This document shows, piece after piece, positions 37,065 through 46,203 of a DNA stretch of 64,000 bases. The notes beneath the pieces are model-generated. The model had not been told where the DNA came from. It saw nothing but the letters and a program-made list of their open reading frames with translations, and did no database searches. The position numbers and the translations under genes are program-made. Each line of letters starts with the position of its first letter. Position 1 is the first letter of the stretch. Source of the DNA: Streptomyces sp. NBC_00442 (GTDB lineage Bacteria; Actinomycetota; Actinomycetes; Streptomycetales; Streptomycetaceae); the NCBI RefSeq assembly GCF_036014195.1, contig NZ_CP107918.1, forward strand, positions 6,014,001-6,078,000, read 5' to 3'.

Positions 37065-37104
37065 CGGGCCCGGCAGGGAGGAAAGTCACTCCCGGCCGGG
37101 CCCG
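37065..37104 (-). terminator. Terminator of the ABC-2 exporter operon
   Basis: CGGGCCCGGC (37065-37074) with GCCGGGCCCG (37095-37104), and GGGAG/CTCCC inside, loop GAAAGTCA. It begins 5 bases after the permease stop on the minus strand. Confidence 0.75.
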
Positions 37105-37108
37105 TCGC

Positions 37109-37876
37109 TCACTCCCAGCGGAAGAACTTCGCGGCGGCGCCGAGGCCGAGGACCGCCCAGACCGCGAGGATCCCGAGGTCGCCCCACGGCACGGAAGCGC
37201 CGTCCCGCAGCACGTCGCGCAGCCCGTCGGACAGGGCCGAGATGGGCAGGAGGTTCAGCACCGACTGCACGCCGCCGGGGAACTTGTCCATCGGCACGAC
37301 GACCCCGCCGGCCACGAGCAGCAGCAGGAACACCAGGTTGGCCGCGGCGAGGGTCGCCTCGGCCTTGAGGGTGCCGGCCATGAGCAGCCCGAGCCCCGAG
37401 AAGGCGGCGGTGCCGAGCACCAGCAGGAACAGCACCGCGAGCGGGTTGCCGTGCGGGGACCAGCCGAGGGCGAAGGCGATCACGGTGAGCAGGACGACCT
37501 GGAGCACCTCGGTCACGAGCACGGCGAGCGTCTTGGACGTCATCAGGGCCCAGCGCGGCAGCGGCGACGCGCCGAGCCGCTTGAGCACTCCGTACCGCCG
37601 CTCGAAGCCCGTCGCGATGGCCTGGCCCGTGAAGGCGGTCGACATGACGGCGAGCGCGAGGATGCCGGGCGCGAGGAAGTCGACGGACTTGCCCTGCCCC
37701 GTGTCGATGATGTCGACGGTCGAGAACAGCACGAGCAGCAGGCTCGGGATGATCACGGTGAGCAGCAGTTGCTCGCCGTTGCGCAGCAGCATCCGCGTCT
37801 CCAGGGCGGTCTGCGCCCCGATCATCCGTCCGAGCGGCGCGGCCCCGGGCTTCGGTGCGTACGTACCAGCGCTCAT
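37109..37876 (-). CDS. ABC-2 type transporter permease
   Basis: 255-aa membrane protein with six predicted TM helices, ABC-2 exporter type (DrrB-like). The N-terminal cytoplasmic MIGAQTALETRMLLRNGEQL is followed by FERRYGVLKRLGASPLPRWA, the conserved coupling segment. ATG 37876 overlaps the ATPase stop (ATGA). Together with the ATPase it forms a dimeric exporter. Substrate unknown; in Streptomyces this pair lies between cox15 and sufR. Confidence 0.9.
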   Translation of the reverse strand: MSAGTYAPKPGAAPLGRMIGAQTALETRMLLRNGEQLLLTVIIPSLLLVLFSTVDIIDTGQGKSVDFLAPGILALAVMSTAFTGQAIATGFERRYGVLKRLGASPLPRWALMTSKTLAVLVTEVLQVVLLTVIAFALGWSPHGNPLAVLFLLVLGTAAFSGLGLLMAGTLKAEATLAAANLVFLLLLVAGGVVVPMDKFPGGVQSVLNLLPISALSDGLRDVLRDGASVPWGDLGILAVWAVLGLGAAAKFFRWE

Positions 37877-38862
37877 GCGCGCAGCTCCCTGCCGGTCAGC
37901 TCCAGAAAGACGTCCTCGAGAGTGTGGCGCTCGACCGAGATGCCGTCGGGCATCACCCCGTGCTGGGCACACCAGGTGGTGACGGTGGCGAGCAGCTGCG
38001 GGTCGATGGTGCCGGCGATGCGGTACGCGCCGGGCGTCAGCTCGGCCGCGGCCGAGCCGTCCGGCAGTGCCTTCAGGAGCGAGCCGAGGTCGAGGCCGGG
38101 GCGGCCGGTGAAGCGCAGTGTGTTCTCGGCGCCGCCCCTGCACAGCTGCTCGGGGGAGCCCTGGGCGACGACCTTGCCCGCGTCGACGATGGCCACGTCG
38201 TCCGCGAGGGACTCGGCCTCGTCCATGAAGTGGGTGGTGAGGACCACCGAGACGCCGTCGGCGCGCAGTTCGCGCACGAGGTCCCAGGTGGCGCGGCGGG
38301 CCTGCGGGTCGAGTCCCGCGGTCGGCTCGTCCAGGAAGACCAGTTCGGGGCGGCCGACGACGGCCATCGCGAGCGCGAGGCGCTGCTGCTGGCCGCCGGA
38401 GAGCCTGCGGTAGGTGGTGCGGCCGCAACTGCCGAGCCCCAGGCGCTCGATGAGCGCGTCCACGTCCAGCGGGTGGGCGTGCAGTTTCGCCATGTGGCGG
38501 AGCATCTCGTCGGCGCGGGCGCCGGAGTAGACGCCGCCGGACTGGAGCATGACGCCGATGCGCGGCTTGAGCCGCCCGGCGTCGGCGACCGGATCGAGGC
38601 CGAGGACGCGGACGGTGCCCGCGTCGGGCCTGCGGTAGCCCTCGCAGGTTTCGATGGTGGTGGTCTTGCCCGCGCCGTTGGGGCCGAGGACGGCGGTCAC
38701 GGTGCCCGCGTCGACGGTGAGGTCGAGGCCGTCCACGGCGGTCTTGGGTCCGTACCGCTTGACCAGGCCGGTGATCTCGACGACGGGGTGCGACCCGCGG
38801 GGTCTCCCTGAGGGGCGGAGGCCGGGAGACGGGAGGGCGGGCTCGCTGTTCATGACCGGCAA
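37873..38862 (-). CDS. ABC transporter ATP-binding protein (DrrA-like)
   Basis: 329 aa. Walker A GPNGAGKTTTIETCEGYRRP (about residues 59-78), Q-loop GVMLQSGGVYSG, signature LSGGQQQRLALAMA, Walker B LVFLDEPTAGLDPQARR, H-loop LTTHFMDEAE. The C-terminal 100 residues form the regulatory extension typical of drug-exporter ATPases. Partner of the overlapping permease. Start ATG 38862 or 38853. Role in export of a lipid or drug is inference. Confidence 0.92.
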   Translation of the reverse strand: MPVMNSEPALPSPGLRPSGRPRGSHPVVEITGLVKRYGPKTAVDGLDLTVDAGTVTAVLGPNGAGKTTTIETCEGYRRPDAGTVRVLGLDPVADAGRLKPRIGVMLQSGGVYSGARADEMLRHMAKLHAHPLDVDALIERLGLGSCGRTTYRRLSGGQQQRLALAMAVVGRPELVFLDEPTAGLDPQARRATWDLVRELRADGVSVVLTTHFMDEAESLADDVAIVDAGKVVAQGSPEQLCRGGAENTLRFTGRPGLDLGSLLKALPDGSAAAELTPGAYRIAGTIDPQLLATVTTWCAQHGVMPDGISVERHTLEDVFLELTGRELRA

Positions 38863-38968
38863 GTCTAGGCCTGGGCCCCGGGGACCGGAGGTGCGGGGGC
38901 CCGGGGCCGGTCCGGTCCCGGCCCGCGCCCCGCACCCGTATCCCCTCCGCTTCCTCGCGGCCGCGTTC

Positions 38969-39772
38969 TCACCCCGCGTACGGACGGTGTGCCGGCAGCC
39001 AGCGCTGGGCGTGGGCGACCGCGTCCGCCACCGGGAACAGGCGGCAGCGGGCCCCGCCGACCGTGCCGCCCGGAACCTGCCGGGTCCGCTCGAAGTCCGC
39101 GCCCAGTTCGTCGAAGCAGTCGCTGTCGAGACCGGCGTCCCGCACCGTGAGCCACTGGCGGCCCTGCGGGGTGCTCGCCGCGAACGACACGTCCTCCACC
39201 GGCCCCGGCACGCGGTATTCCGCGAGGTGGAAGGAGGTGCAGGAGCCGAAGCCCGCGCCGAGGAGCAGCACCCGGGCGCCGGTCTCCTCCAGGCGGGCCA
39301 GCGGGCTGCGCTCGCCGAGCTGGCAGTCGCGGGCGTGTCCCGCGGTGATCCGCGACGCGCCCGGTCCGATCGCGGCGAAGGATGTCTGGGGATGGTCGCT
39401 GCGCAGGGCGCCGGGCCAGGTGCGCACGGCCTCCGGGATCGCCCCGACGCCGCGGCTCGGCGTGGTCGCCGGGTCGTACGCGGGGATCGCGGCCCTGATC
39501 GGCTCCCACCACGCCTCGGGCACGGCCGGGCGCTGCCAGTGCGCGGGGTCGGAGTTGTCGTTGGAGAACGCGGGGACCACGAGCGTGCCCGTTTCGCCCA
39601 ATGTGTCCAGAAGAGATTGGACGACCGCGACGGCGCCCCCGCAGACCCAGCCGAGCGACTTCAGGGAGGAGTGCACGAGGAGCGTCTCGCCGGGTCGGAC
39701 CCCGAGCCCGCGCAGGTCGTGCGCGAGCGACTCGCGCGTACACAAAGGGCCGGTCACAGGTGGTGTGGGCAT
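38969..39772 (-). CDS. AAC(3)-family N-acetyltransferase
   Basis: 267-aa protein of the aminoglycoside 3-N-acetyltransferase (antibiotic_NAT) family, which uses acetyl-CoA. Motifs: VHSSLKSLGWVCGGA (residues about 33-47), VVPAFSNDNSDPAHW, SDHPQTSFAAIGPGA and LLLGAGFGSCTSFHLAEYR, which hold the catalytic His/Glu area. Members are common in Streptomyces core genomes and not all give aminoglycoside resistance, so the substrate is unproven. It is divergent from sufR; a candidate iron box lies between them. Confidence 0.88.
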   Translation of the reverse strand: MPTPPVTGPLCTRESLAHDLRGLGVRPGETLLVHSSLKSLGWVCGGAVAVVQSLLDTLGETGTLVVPAFSNDNSDPAHWQRPAVPEAWWEPIRAAIPAYDPATTPSRGVGAIPEAVRTWPGALRSDHPQTSFAAIGPGASRITAGHARDCQLGERSPLARLEETGARVLLLGAGFGSCTSFHLAEYRVPGPVEDVSFAASTPQGRQWLTVRDAGLDSDCFDELGADFERTRQVPGGTVGGARCRLFPVADAVAHAQRWLPAHRPYAG

Positions 39773-39864
39773 GGGTCGCGAGTCTGCCGCAGGCCTGCGG
39801 CGCGCACCATCGAATAACGGGATTCCGGTTGGCGCGACGATCGATCAAAGATCGTTTCCGCAGG

Positions 39865-39883
39865 TCAGCTTAGGTTCACCTAA
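39865..39883. promoter_or_regulatory. DmdR/IdeR-like iron box
   Basis: TCAGCTTAGGTTCACCTAA agrees with the box form TTAGGTTAGGCTCACCTAA at 16 of 19 positions, and it contains the perfect dyad CTTAGGT-TC-ACCTAAG. It is 93 bp from the AAC(3) start and 72 bp from the sufR start. Confidence 0.55.
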
Positions 39884-39941
39884 GTGATACACCGCACCGC
39901 TGTTGATCGTGGCGTGGGTTGTCAGGCCCTGAGGAATTACG

Positions 39942-39955
39942 CAACAATGGTGTTG
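39942..39955 (+). promoter_or_regulatory. SufR operator CAAC-N6-GTTG
   Basis: CAACAATGGTGTTG. This equals the 14-bp palindrome reported for SufR in S. avermitilis (as I recall it). Its last base is the first base of the sufR GTG start codon, so bound repressor would block the transcription or translation start. Confidence 0.7.
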
Positions 39956-40707
39956 TGAAATACGTCGGCGAGGCTCCCCAGGAGGAACTCGCGACCGGTG
40001 AGCGGTCCACCCGCAACCGGGTCGCGCGCTCCATCCTGGACCACGGGCCCTCGACCGCACAGGACCTCGCCAAGCGCCTCGGCCTCACCCAGGCCGCCGT
40101 CCGCCGCCATCTCGACGCGCTCGTCGCCGACGAGGTCGTCGAGCCGCGCGAACAGCGCGTGTACGGCGCGCGGACCCGCGGCCGCCCGGCCAAGGTCTTC
40201 GCCCTGACCGACTGCGGCCGGGACGCCTTCGAGCAGTCCTACGACAAGCTCGCCGTCGAAGCCCTGCACTGGATCGAGCAGTCCGCGGGCGGCGGCGCGG
40301 CCGGCGAGGAAGCCGTCGCGGCGTTCGCGCGGGCCCGCGTCGAGGCTCAGGCCGGGGCGTACCGGGACGCGATCGAGGCAGCGGCGCCCGAAGAGCGGAC
40401 CCAAGCCCTGGCCAAGGCCTTGAGCGCCGACGGGTACGCTGCTACGGCGCGCAGCGCGCCCCAGCCGCAGCGGGGCGAGCAGCTGTGCCAGCACCACTGC
40501 CCGGTCGCCCACGCCGCCGAGCGGTACCCGCAGCTGTGCGAGGCGGAGACGGAGTTCTTCTCCCGCCTCCTGGGAACACATGTGCAGCGCCTGGCGACGA
40601 TCGCCCACGGCGACGGCGTCTGCACCACGTTCATCCCGCACGGCGCGCCACCACAGACCACACATCAGCAAGCATCTGCAAGCACAGCCGGGAGGAACCC
40701 CGCATGA
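39955..40707 (+). CDS. sufR: Fe-S cluster-sensing repressor SufR
   Basis: 250-aa ArsR/DeoR-like winged-helix regulator of the suf operon. The DNA-binding domain is at residues about 17-80 ([31 protein letters not shown], wing with [12 protein letters not shown]). The cluster-binding C-terminal region has Cys178, Cys182 and Cys195 (CQHHC-X12-C). GTG 39955 is the start; the frame is open from TTG 39919 but that would include a TTA codon and lacks homology. No SD is visible, so the mRNA may be leaderless. It overlaps sufB by 4 bp (ATGA). Predicted: cluster-loaded SufR represses, apo-SufR releases the operon. Confidence 0.93.
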   Translation: MKYVGEAPQEELATGERSTRNRVARSILDHGPSTAQDLAKRLGLTQAAVRRHLDALVADEVVEPREQRVYGARTRGRPAKVFALTDCGRDAFEQSYDKLAVEALHWIEQSAGGGAAGEEAVAAFARARVEAQAGAYRDAIEAAAPEERTQALAKALSADGYAATARSAPQPQRGEQLCQHHCPVAHAAERYPQLCEAETEFFSRLLGTHVQRLATIAHGDGVCTTFIPHGAPPQTTHQQASASTAGRNPA

Positions 40708-42125
40708 CGCTCCCCACGGAGACTGCCCACCCCGAACTCGAGGGCCTGGGTACGTACGAATTCGGCTGGGCCGACTCCGACGCGGCCGGCGCCGCTGCCA
40801 AGCGCGGACTCTCCGAGGCTGTCGTCCGCGACATCTCGCAGAAGAAGTCCGAGCCGGAGTGGATGCTGAAGCTGCGCCTGAAGGGTCTGCGCCTCTTCGA
40901 CAAGAAGCCCATGCCGAACTGGGGCTCCGACCTCTCGGGCATCGACTTCAACAACATCAAGTACTTCGTGCGCTCCACGGAGAAGCAGGCGGAGTCCTGG
41001 GAGGACCTGCCCGAGGACATCAAGAACACGTACGACAAGCTCGGCATCCCCGAGGCGGAGAAGCAGCGCCTGGTGGCCGGTGTCGCGGCCCAGTACGAGT
41101 CCGAGGTCGTCTACCACCAGATCCGTGAGGACCTGGAGGAGCAGGGCGTCATCTTCCTCGACACCGACACCGCCCTGAAGGAGCACCCCGAGCTCTTCCA
41201 GGAGTACTTCGGCACCGTCATCCCGGTCGGCGACAACAAGTTCGCCTCGCTGAACAGCGCGGTGTGGTCCGGCGGCTCGTTCATCTACGTGCCCAAGGGC
41301 GTCCACGTCGACATCCCGCTCCAGGCCTACTTCCGCATCAACACGGAGAACATGGGCCAGTTCGAGCGGACGCTGATCATCGTCGACGAGGACGCGTACG
41401 TCCACTACGTCGAGGGCTGCACCGCCCCGATCTACTCCTCGGACTCGCTGCACAGCGCCGTCGTCGAGATCATCGTCAAGAAGGGCGGCCGCTGCCGCTA
41501 CACGACCATCCAGAACTGGTCGAACAACGTCTACAACCTGGTCACCAAGCGCGCCGTGGCGTACGAGGGCGCGACCATGGAGTGGGTCGACGGCAACATC
41601 GGCTCCAAGGTGACGATGAAGTACCCGGCCGTCTACCTGATGGGCGAGCACGCCAAGGGCGAGACGCTCTCCATCGCCTTCGCGGGCGAGGGCCAGCACC
41701 AGGACGCCGGCTCCAAGATGGTCCACATGGCGCCGAACACCTCCTCCAACATCGTCTCCAAGTCGGTGGCGCGAGGCGGCGGCCGCACCTCCTACCGCGG
41801 TCTGGTCGAGATCGGCGAGGGCGCCCACGGCTCCAAGTCGAACGTGCTGTGCGACGCGCTGCTCGTCGACACGATCTCCCGCTCGGACACGTACCCCTAC
41901 GTGGACGTCCGCGAGGACGACGTGTCCATGGGCCACGAGGCGACCGTCTCCAAGGTCTCCGAGGACCAGCTCTTCTACCTGATGAGCCGCGGTCTGACCG
42001 AGTTCGAGGCGATGGCGATGATCGTGCGCGGCTTCGTCGAGCCGATCGCCAAGGAGCTCCCCATGGAGTACGCCCTTGAGCTCAACCGGCTGATCGAACT
42101 GCAGATGGAGGGCTCGGTCGGATAA
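40704..42125 (+). CDS. sufB: Fe-S cluster assembly protein SufB
   Basis: 473-aa scaffold subunit of SufBCD. It is a right-handed beta-helix protein; typical blocks are [60 protein letters not shown] and the C-terminal [20 protein letters not shown]. No intein is present, unlike mycobacterial SufB. ATG 40704 follows GGAGGAACCC inside the end of sufR. Confidence 0.97.
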   Translation: MTLPTETAHPELEGLGTYEFGWADSDAAGAAAKRGLSEAVVRDISQKKSEPEWMLKLRLKGLRLFDKKPMPNWGSDLSGIDFNNIKYFVRSTEKQAESWEDLPEDIKNTYDKLGIPEAEKQRLVAGVAAQYESEVVYHQIREDLEEQGVIFLDTDTALKEHPELFQEYFGTVIPVGDNKFASLNSAVWSGGSFIYVPKGVHVDIPLQAYFRINTENMGQFERTLIIVDEDAYVHYVEGCTAPIYSSDSLHSAVVEIIVKKGGRCRYTTIQNWSNNVYNLVTKRAVAYEGATMEWVDGNIGSKVTMKYPAVYLMGEHAKGETLSIAFAGEGQHQDAGSKMVHMAPNTSSNIVSKSVARGGGRTSYRGLVEIGEGAHGSKSNVLCDALLVDTISRSDTYPYVDVREDDVSMGHEATVSKVSEDQLFYLMSRGLTEFEAMAMIVRGFVEPIAKELPMEYALELNRLIELQMEGSVG

Positions 42126-42187
42126 CGACCGTCCCCCGTCCGGCAGTTGAGCAGATTCTGATTCAGGAAGAGAGCACTACGACAGCC

Positions 42188-43369
42188 ATGGCTGAGGCTC
42201 AGAACATCCCGGCCGGTTCCACCACGGCCGGCTCGATCGCGGTGGCCGCCGAGTCGACCGTCGCCACCCGCATGAGCGCCCCCCCGTCCTTCGACGTCGC
42301 GGACTTCCCGGTCCCGCACGGCCGTGAGGAGGAGTGGCGGTTCACGCCGCTGGAGCGGCTGCGCGGGCTGCACGACGGCACAGCCGTCGCCACCGGTGAC
42401 GGTGTGAAGGTCGTCGTCGAGGCGCCCGAGGGCGTCCTCGTCGAGACCGTCGGGCGCGACGACGCCCGCCTGAGCAGGGCCGGCACGCCGGCGGACCGCG
42501 TCGCGGCCCAGGCGTACTCGTCCTTCGAGAAGGCCTCCGTCGTGAGCGTCCCCAAGGACACGGTGCTCACCGAGCCGATCCGGATCGCCGTGCACGGCGA
42601 GGGCGGCGTGGCCTACGGCCACCAGGTCGTCGAGCTCGGCGCGTTCGCCGAGGCCGTCGTGGTCATCGACCACACCGGTGACGCGGTGCTCGCCGCGGGC
42701 GTCGACTACCTCATCGGCGACGGCGCCAAGCTGACCGTCGTCTCCGTGCAGGACTGGGACGACAAGGCCGTCCACGTCTCCCAGCACAACGCGCTGATCG
42801 GCCGCGACGCCACCTTCAAGTCCTTCGTGGTCACCTTCGGCGGCGACCTGGTACGGCTGCACCCGCGGGTCGCCTACGCCGGCACCGGCGGCGAGGCCGA
42901 GCTCTTCGGCCTGTACTTCACCGACAAGGGCCAGCACCAGGAGCACCGCCTCCTGGTCGACCACAACACCCCGCACTGCAAGTCCAATGCCGTGTACAAG
43001 GGCGCCCTCCAGGGCGACGACGCACACGCCGTGTGGATCGGTGACGTCCTCATCCAGGCCGCGGCCGAGGGCACGGACACCTACGAGATGAACCGCAACC
43101 TGGTTCTGACCGACGGCGCCCGCGTCGACTCGGTGCCGAACCTGGAGATCGAGACCGGCGAGATCGCCGGCGCCGGTCACGCGTCCGCCACCGGCCGCTT
43201 CGACGACGAGCAGCTCTTCTACCTGATGTCGCGCGGCATCCCGGCGATGGAGGCCCGTCGCCTGGTCGTGCGCGGCTTCTTCGCGGAGCTCGTCCAGCAG
43301 ATCGGTCTGCCGGACGTCGAGGAGCGCCTCCTGGCGAAGATCGAGACGGAGCTGGAGGCTTCCGTCTGA
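42188..43369 (+). CDS. sufD: Fe-S cluster assembly protein SufD
   Basis: 393-aa SufB paralogue forming the SufBC2D scaffold. The N-terminal region has FPVPHGREEEWRFTPLERLR; the beta-helix core has VVSVQDWDDKAVHVSQHNAL; the C-terminus has SRGIPAMEARRLVVRGFFAE. ATG 42188 preceded by a spacer of 62 bp after sufB with AGGAAGAGAG. The stop overlaps the start of the Rieske ferredoxin gene by 1 base. Confidence 0.96.
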   Translation: MAEAQNIPAGSTTAGSIAVAAESTVATRMSAPPSFDVADFPVPHGREEEWRFTPLERLRGLHDGTAVATGDGVKVVVEAPEGVLVETVGRDDARLSRAGTPADRVAAQAYSSFEKASVVSVPKDTVLTEPIRIAVHGEGGVAYGHQVVELGAFAEAVVVIDHTGDAVLAAGVDYLIGDGAKLTVVSVQDWDDKAVHVSQHNALIGRDATFKSFVVTFGGDLVRLHPRVAYAGTGGEAELFGLYFTDKGQHQEHRLLVDHNTPHCKSNAVYKGALQGDDAHAVWIGDVLIQAAAEGTDTYEMNRNLVLTDGARVDSVPNLEIETGEIAGAGHASATGRFDDEQLFYLMSRGIPAMEARRLVVRGFFAELVQQIGLPDVEERLLAKIETELEASV

Positions 43370-43686
43370 TGGCCTTCGTCAAAGCCTGTGCGCTGAGCGA
43401 GCTGGAGAGCGACACCCCCAAGCGGGTGGAGATCGACGGCACGCCGGTGTCCCTCGTCAAGACCGGGGGCGAGGTGTTCGCGATCAACGACATCTGCTCG
43501 CACGCGAACGTGTCGCTCTCGGAGGGCGAGGTCGAGGACTGCGCCATCGAGTGCTGGCTGCACGGCTCCAGCTTCGACCTCCGCACCGGCAAGCCGTCCG
43601 GCCTCCCCGCGACGCGCCCCGTGCCCGTATACCCCGTACAGATCCAAGGGGACGATGTGCTCGTCTCCGTCACCCAGGAGTCCTGA
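43369..43686 (+). CDS. Rieske-type ferredoxin of the suf operon
   Basis: 105-aa soluble Rieske 2Fe-2S ferredoxin, like the ferredoxin subunits of ring-hydroxylating dioxygenases. Ligands are Cys43/His45 (CSH) and Cys62/His65 (CWLH). No disulfide cysteines, so it is the low-potential class. It is embedded between sufD and sufC with overlaps, the usual actinobacterial order; it may supply electrons for cluster assembly, which is inference. Confidence 0.92.
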   Translation: MAFVKACALSELESDTPKRVEIDGTPVSLVKTGGEVFAINDICSHANVSLSEGEVEDCAIECWLHGSSFDLRTGKPSGLPATRPVPVYPVQIQGDDVLVSVTQES

Positions 43687-43693
43687 GTCCCCC

Positions 43694-44458
43694 ATGGCAA
43701 CGCTTGAAATCCGCGACCTGCACGTCTCCGTCGACATCGAGAACGGTACGAAGGAGATCCTCAAGGGCGTCGACCTGACCGTGAAGCAGGGCGAGACCCA
43801 CGCCATCATGGGCCCCAACGGCTCCGGCAAGTCCACCCTCGCGTACTCGCTGGCAGGGCACCCCAAGTACACGATCACCAGCGGCACCGTCACGCTCGAC
43901 GGCGAGGACGTCCTGGAGATGTCCGTCGACGAGCGCGCCCGCGCCGGCGTGTTCCTCGCCATGCAGTACCCGGTCGAGGTCCCCGGCGTCTCGGTCTCCA
44001 ACTTCCTGCGCACCTCGGCCACCGCGATCCGCGGCGAGGCGCCCAAGCTGCGCACCTGGGTGAAGGAGGTCAAGTCCGCGATGGAGCAGCTCCAGATGGA
44101 CCCGGCCTTCGCCGAGCGCAACGTCAACGAGGGCTTCTCCGGCGGTGAGAAGAAGCGCCACGAGATCCTCCAGCTGGAGCTCCTCAAGCCGAAGATCGCG
44201 ATCCTCGACGAGACCGACTCCGGCCTCGACGTCGACGCGCTGCGCCAGGTCTCCGAGGGCATCAACCGCGTCCGTGAGAGCGGCGAGGTCGGCACCCTCC
44301 TGGTGACGCACTACACGCGCATCCTGCGCTACATCAAGCCCGACTACGTCCACGTCTTCGCGGCCGGCCGCATCGTCGAGTCCGGCGGCGCCGAGCTCGC
44401 CGACAAGCTCGAGGCCGAGGGCTACACGGCGTACACGAAGGGTGGCGCTTCCGAGTGA
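43694..44458 (+). CDS. sufC: Fe-S cluster assembly ATPase SufC
   Basis: 254-aa ABC-type ATPase of the SufBCD scaffold. Walker A MGPNGSGKSTLAYSLAGHPK, Q-loop AMQYPVEVPGVSV, signature FSGGEKKRHEILQ, Walker B IAILDETDSGLDVDALR (the SufC-specific ETDSGLD), H-loop VTHYTRIL. ATG 43694; overlaps sufS by 4 bp. Confidence 0.97.
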   Translation: MATLEIRDLHVSVDIENGTKEILKGVDLTVKQGETHAIMGPNGSGKSTLAYSLAGHPKYTITSGTVTLDGEDVLEMSVDERARAGVFLAMQYPVEVPGVSVSNFLRTSATAIRGEAPKLRTWVKEVKSAMEQLQMDPAFAERNVNEGFSGGEKKRHEILQLELLKPKIAILDETDSGLDVDALRQVSEGINRVRESGEVGTLLVTHYTRILRYIKPDYVHVFAAGRIVESGGAELADKLEAEGYTAYTKGGASE

Positions 44459-45726
44459 CACAGCTGCCGGGCCTCCTCACCCAGTCCGCTCTCCTGGACG
44501 AGGCGATCCGCAAGGACTTCCCCTTGCTGGACCGTGTGGTCCACGACGGGAAGAAGATCGTCTACCTCGACAGCGCTGCGACCTCGCAGAAGCCGCGCCA
44601 GGTGCTCGACGCTCTCAACGAGTACTACGAGCAGCACAACGCCAACGTGCACCGTGGCGTGTACCTGGTCGCCGAGGAGGCCACGGCGCTGTACGAGGGC
44701 GCCCGTGACAAGGTCGCCCGGTTCATCAACGCGCCGAGCCGCGACGAGGTCATCTTCACCAAGAACGCCTCGGAGTCGCTCAACCTCGTCGCCAACATGC
44801 TGGGCTGGGCCGACGAGCCCTACCGCGTGGACAGCGAGACCGAGATCGTCATCACGGAGATGGAGCACCACTCCAACATCGTGCCGTGGCAGCTGCTCGC
44901 GCAGCGCACCGGCGCGAAGCTGAAGTGGTTCGGCCTGACCGACGACGGCCGCCTCGACCTGTCGAACATCGACGAGATCATCACGGAGAAGACGAAGATC
45001 GTCTCCTTCACGCTGGTCTCCAACCTGCTCGGCACCCAGAACCCGGTCGAGGCGATCGTCCGCCGCGCGCAGCAGGTCGGCGCGCTGGTCTGCATCGACG
45101 CCTCGCAGGCCGCCCCGCACATGCCGCTCGACGTGCAGGCCCTCCAGGCCGACTTCGTGGCCTTCACCGGCCACAAGATGTGCGGGCCGACCGGCATCGG
45201 CGTCCTGTGGGGCCGCCAGGAGCTCCTGGAGGACCTGCCGCCGTTCCTGGGCGGCGGCGAGATGATCGAGACGGTCTCGATGCACTCCTCCACCTACGCT
45301 CCCGCGCCGCACAAGTTCGAGGCGGGCACGCCCCCGATCGCGCAGGCCGTGGGCCTCGGCGCGGCCGTGGACTACCTGTCGGCCATCGGCATGGACAAGA
45401 TCGCCGCGCATGAGCACGCGATCACGGAGTACGCAGTCAAGCGCCTCCTCGAGGTGCCCGACCTGCGGATCATCGGCCCCACCACGGCCGAGGACCGCGG
45501 CGCCGCGATCTCCTTCACGCTCGGCGACATCCACCCGCACGACGTGGGCCAGGTCCTCGACGAGGAGGGCATCGCCGTCCGCGTCGGCCACCACTGCGCG
45601 CGCCCGGTCTGCCTCCGCTACGGAATTCCCGCGACCACGCGAGCGTCTTTCTATCTGTACTCCACGCCCGCCGAGGTCGACGCCCTGGTGGACGGTCTGG
45701 AGCACGTACGAAACTTCTTCGGCTAG
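44455..45726 (+). CDS. sufS: Cysteine desulfurase SufS
   Basis: 423-aa group II PLP cysteine desulfurase, the sulfur donor. PLP Lys241 is in AFTGHKMCGPTGIGVLWG, His of ITEMEHHSNIVPWQ contacts the cofactor, and the persulfide Cys381 lies in RVGHHCARPVCLRYGIP. GTG start in the sufC end. Followed 12 bp later by sufU, its sulfur acceptor. Confidence 0.97.
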   Translation: MTQLPGLLTQSALLDEAIRKDFPLLDRVVHDGKKIVYLDSAATSQKPRQVLDALNEYYEQHNANVHRGVYLVAEEATALYEGARDKVARFINAPSRDEVIFTKNASESLNLVANMLGWADEPYRVDSETEIVITEMEHHSNIVPWQLLAQRTGAKLKWFGLTDDGRLDLSNIDEIITEKTKIVSFTLVSNLLGTQNPVEAIVRRAQQVGALVCIDASQAAPHMPLDVQALQADFVAFTGHKMCGPTGIGVLWGRQELLEDLPPFLGGGEMIETVSMHSSTYAPAPHKFEAGTPPIAQAVGLGAAVDYLSAIGMDKIAAHEHAITEYAVKRLLEVPDLRIIGPTTAEDRGAAISFTLGDIHPHDVGQVLDEEGIAVRVGHHCARPVCLRYGIPATTRASFYLYSTPAEVDALVDGLEHVRNFFG

Positions 45727-45738
45727 GAGAGTCGAGAC

Positions 45739-46203
45739 GTGAAGCTTGATTCGATGTACCAGGACGTCATCCTGGACCACTACAAGCACCCGCACGGCCG
45801 GGGCTTGCGGGACGGTGACGCCGAGGTGCACCACGTGAACCCGACGTGCGGCGACGAGATCACCCTGCGGGTGAAGTACGACGGCGCGCGCATCGAGGAC
45901 GTCTCGTACGAGGGCCACGGCTGCTCCATCAGCCAGGCCAGCGCCTCGGTCCTCAACGACCTCCTGGTCGGCAAGGAACTGGCCGACGCGCAGCGGATCC
46001 AGGAGACCTTCCTGGAGCTGATGCAGTCCAAGGGCCAGCTGGAGCCCGACGACGCGATGGAGGAGATCCTGGAGGACGCGGTGGCATTCGCCGGCGTCTC
46101 CAAGTACCCCGCCCGAGTGAAGTGTGCTCTGCTGAGCTGGATGGCGTGGAAGGACGCGACGGCCCAGGCTCTGGGCGACGTCGCCGAAAGGAAGACGGCA
46201 TGA
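45739..46203 (+). CDS. sufU: Sulfur-transfer scaffold protein SufU
   Basis: 154-aa zinc-dependent SufU that takes sulfur from SufS. Ligands: Cys in NPTCGDEITL (about residue 38), Cys in GHGCSISQASASVL (about residue 64) with the SufU-specific insert after it, and Cys in RVKCALLSWMAWKDA near 126. GTG start with AGGAGAG upstream. Overlaps the next gene by 4 bp. Confidence 0.96.
   Translation: MKLDSMYQDVILDHYKHPHGRGLRDGDAEVHHVNPTCGDEITLRVKYDGARIEDVSYEGHGCSISQASASVLNDLLVGKELADAQRIQETFLELMQSKGQLEPDDAMEEILEDAVAFAGVSKYPARVKCALLSWMAWKDATAQALGDVAERKTA

Noticed and set aside
38969..39772. Aminoglycoside biosynthesis or resistance cluster
   Set aside because: Only one AAC(3)-family gene and no biosynthetic genes nearby; such genes are frequent in the core genome.
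39919..39954. TTG start of sufR at 39919 (would include a bldA-type TTA codon)
   Set aside because: The segment is upstream of the recognised N-terminus and overlaps the operator; GTG 39955 is the better start, so no TTA codon is claimed.
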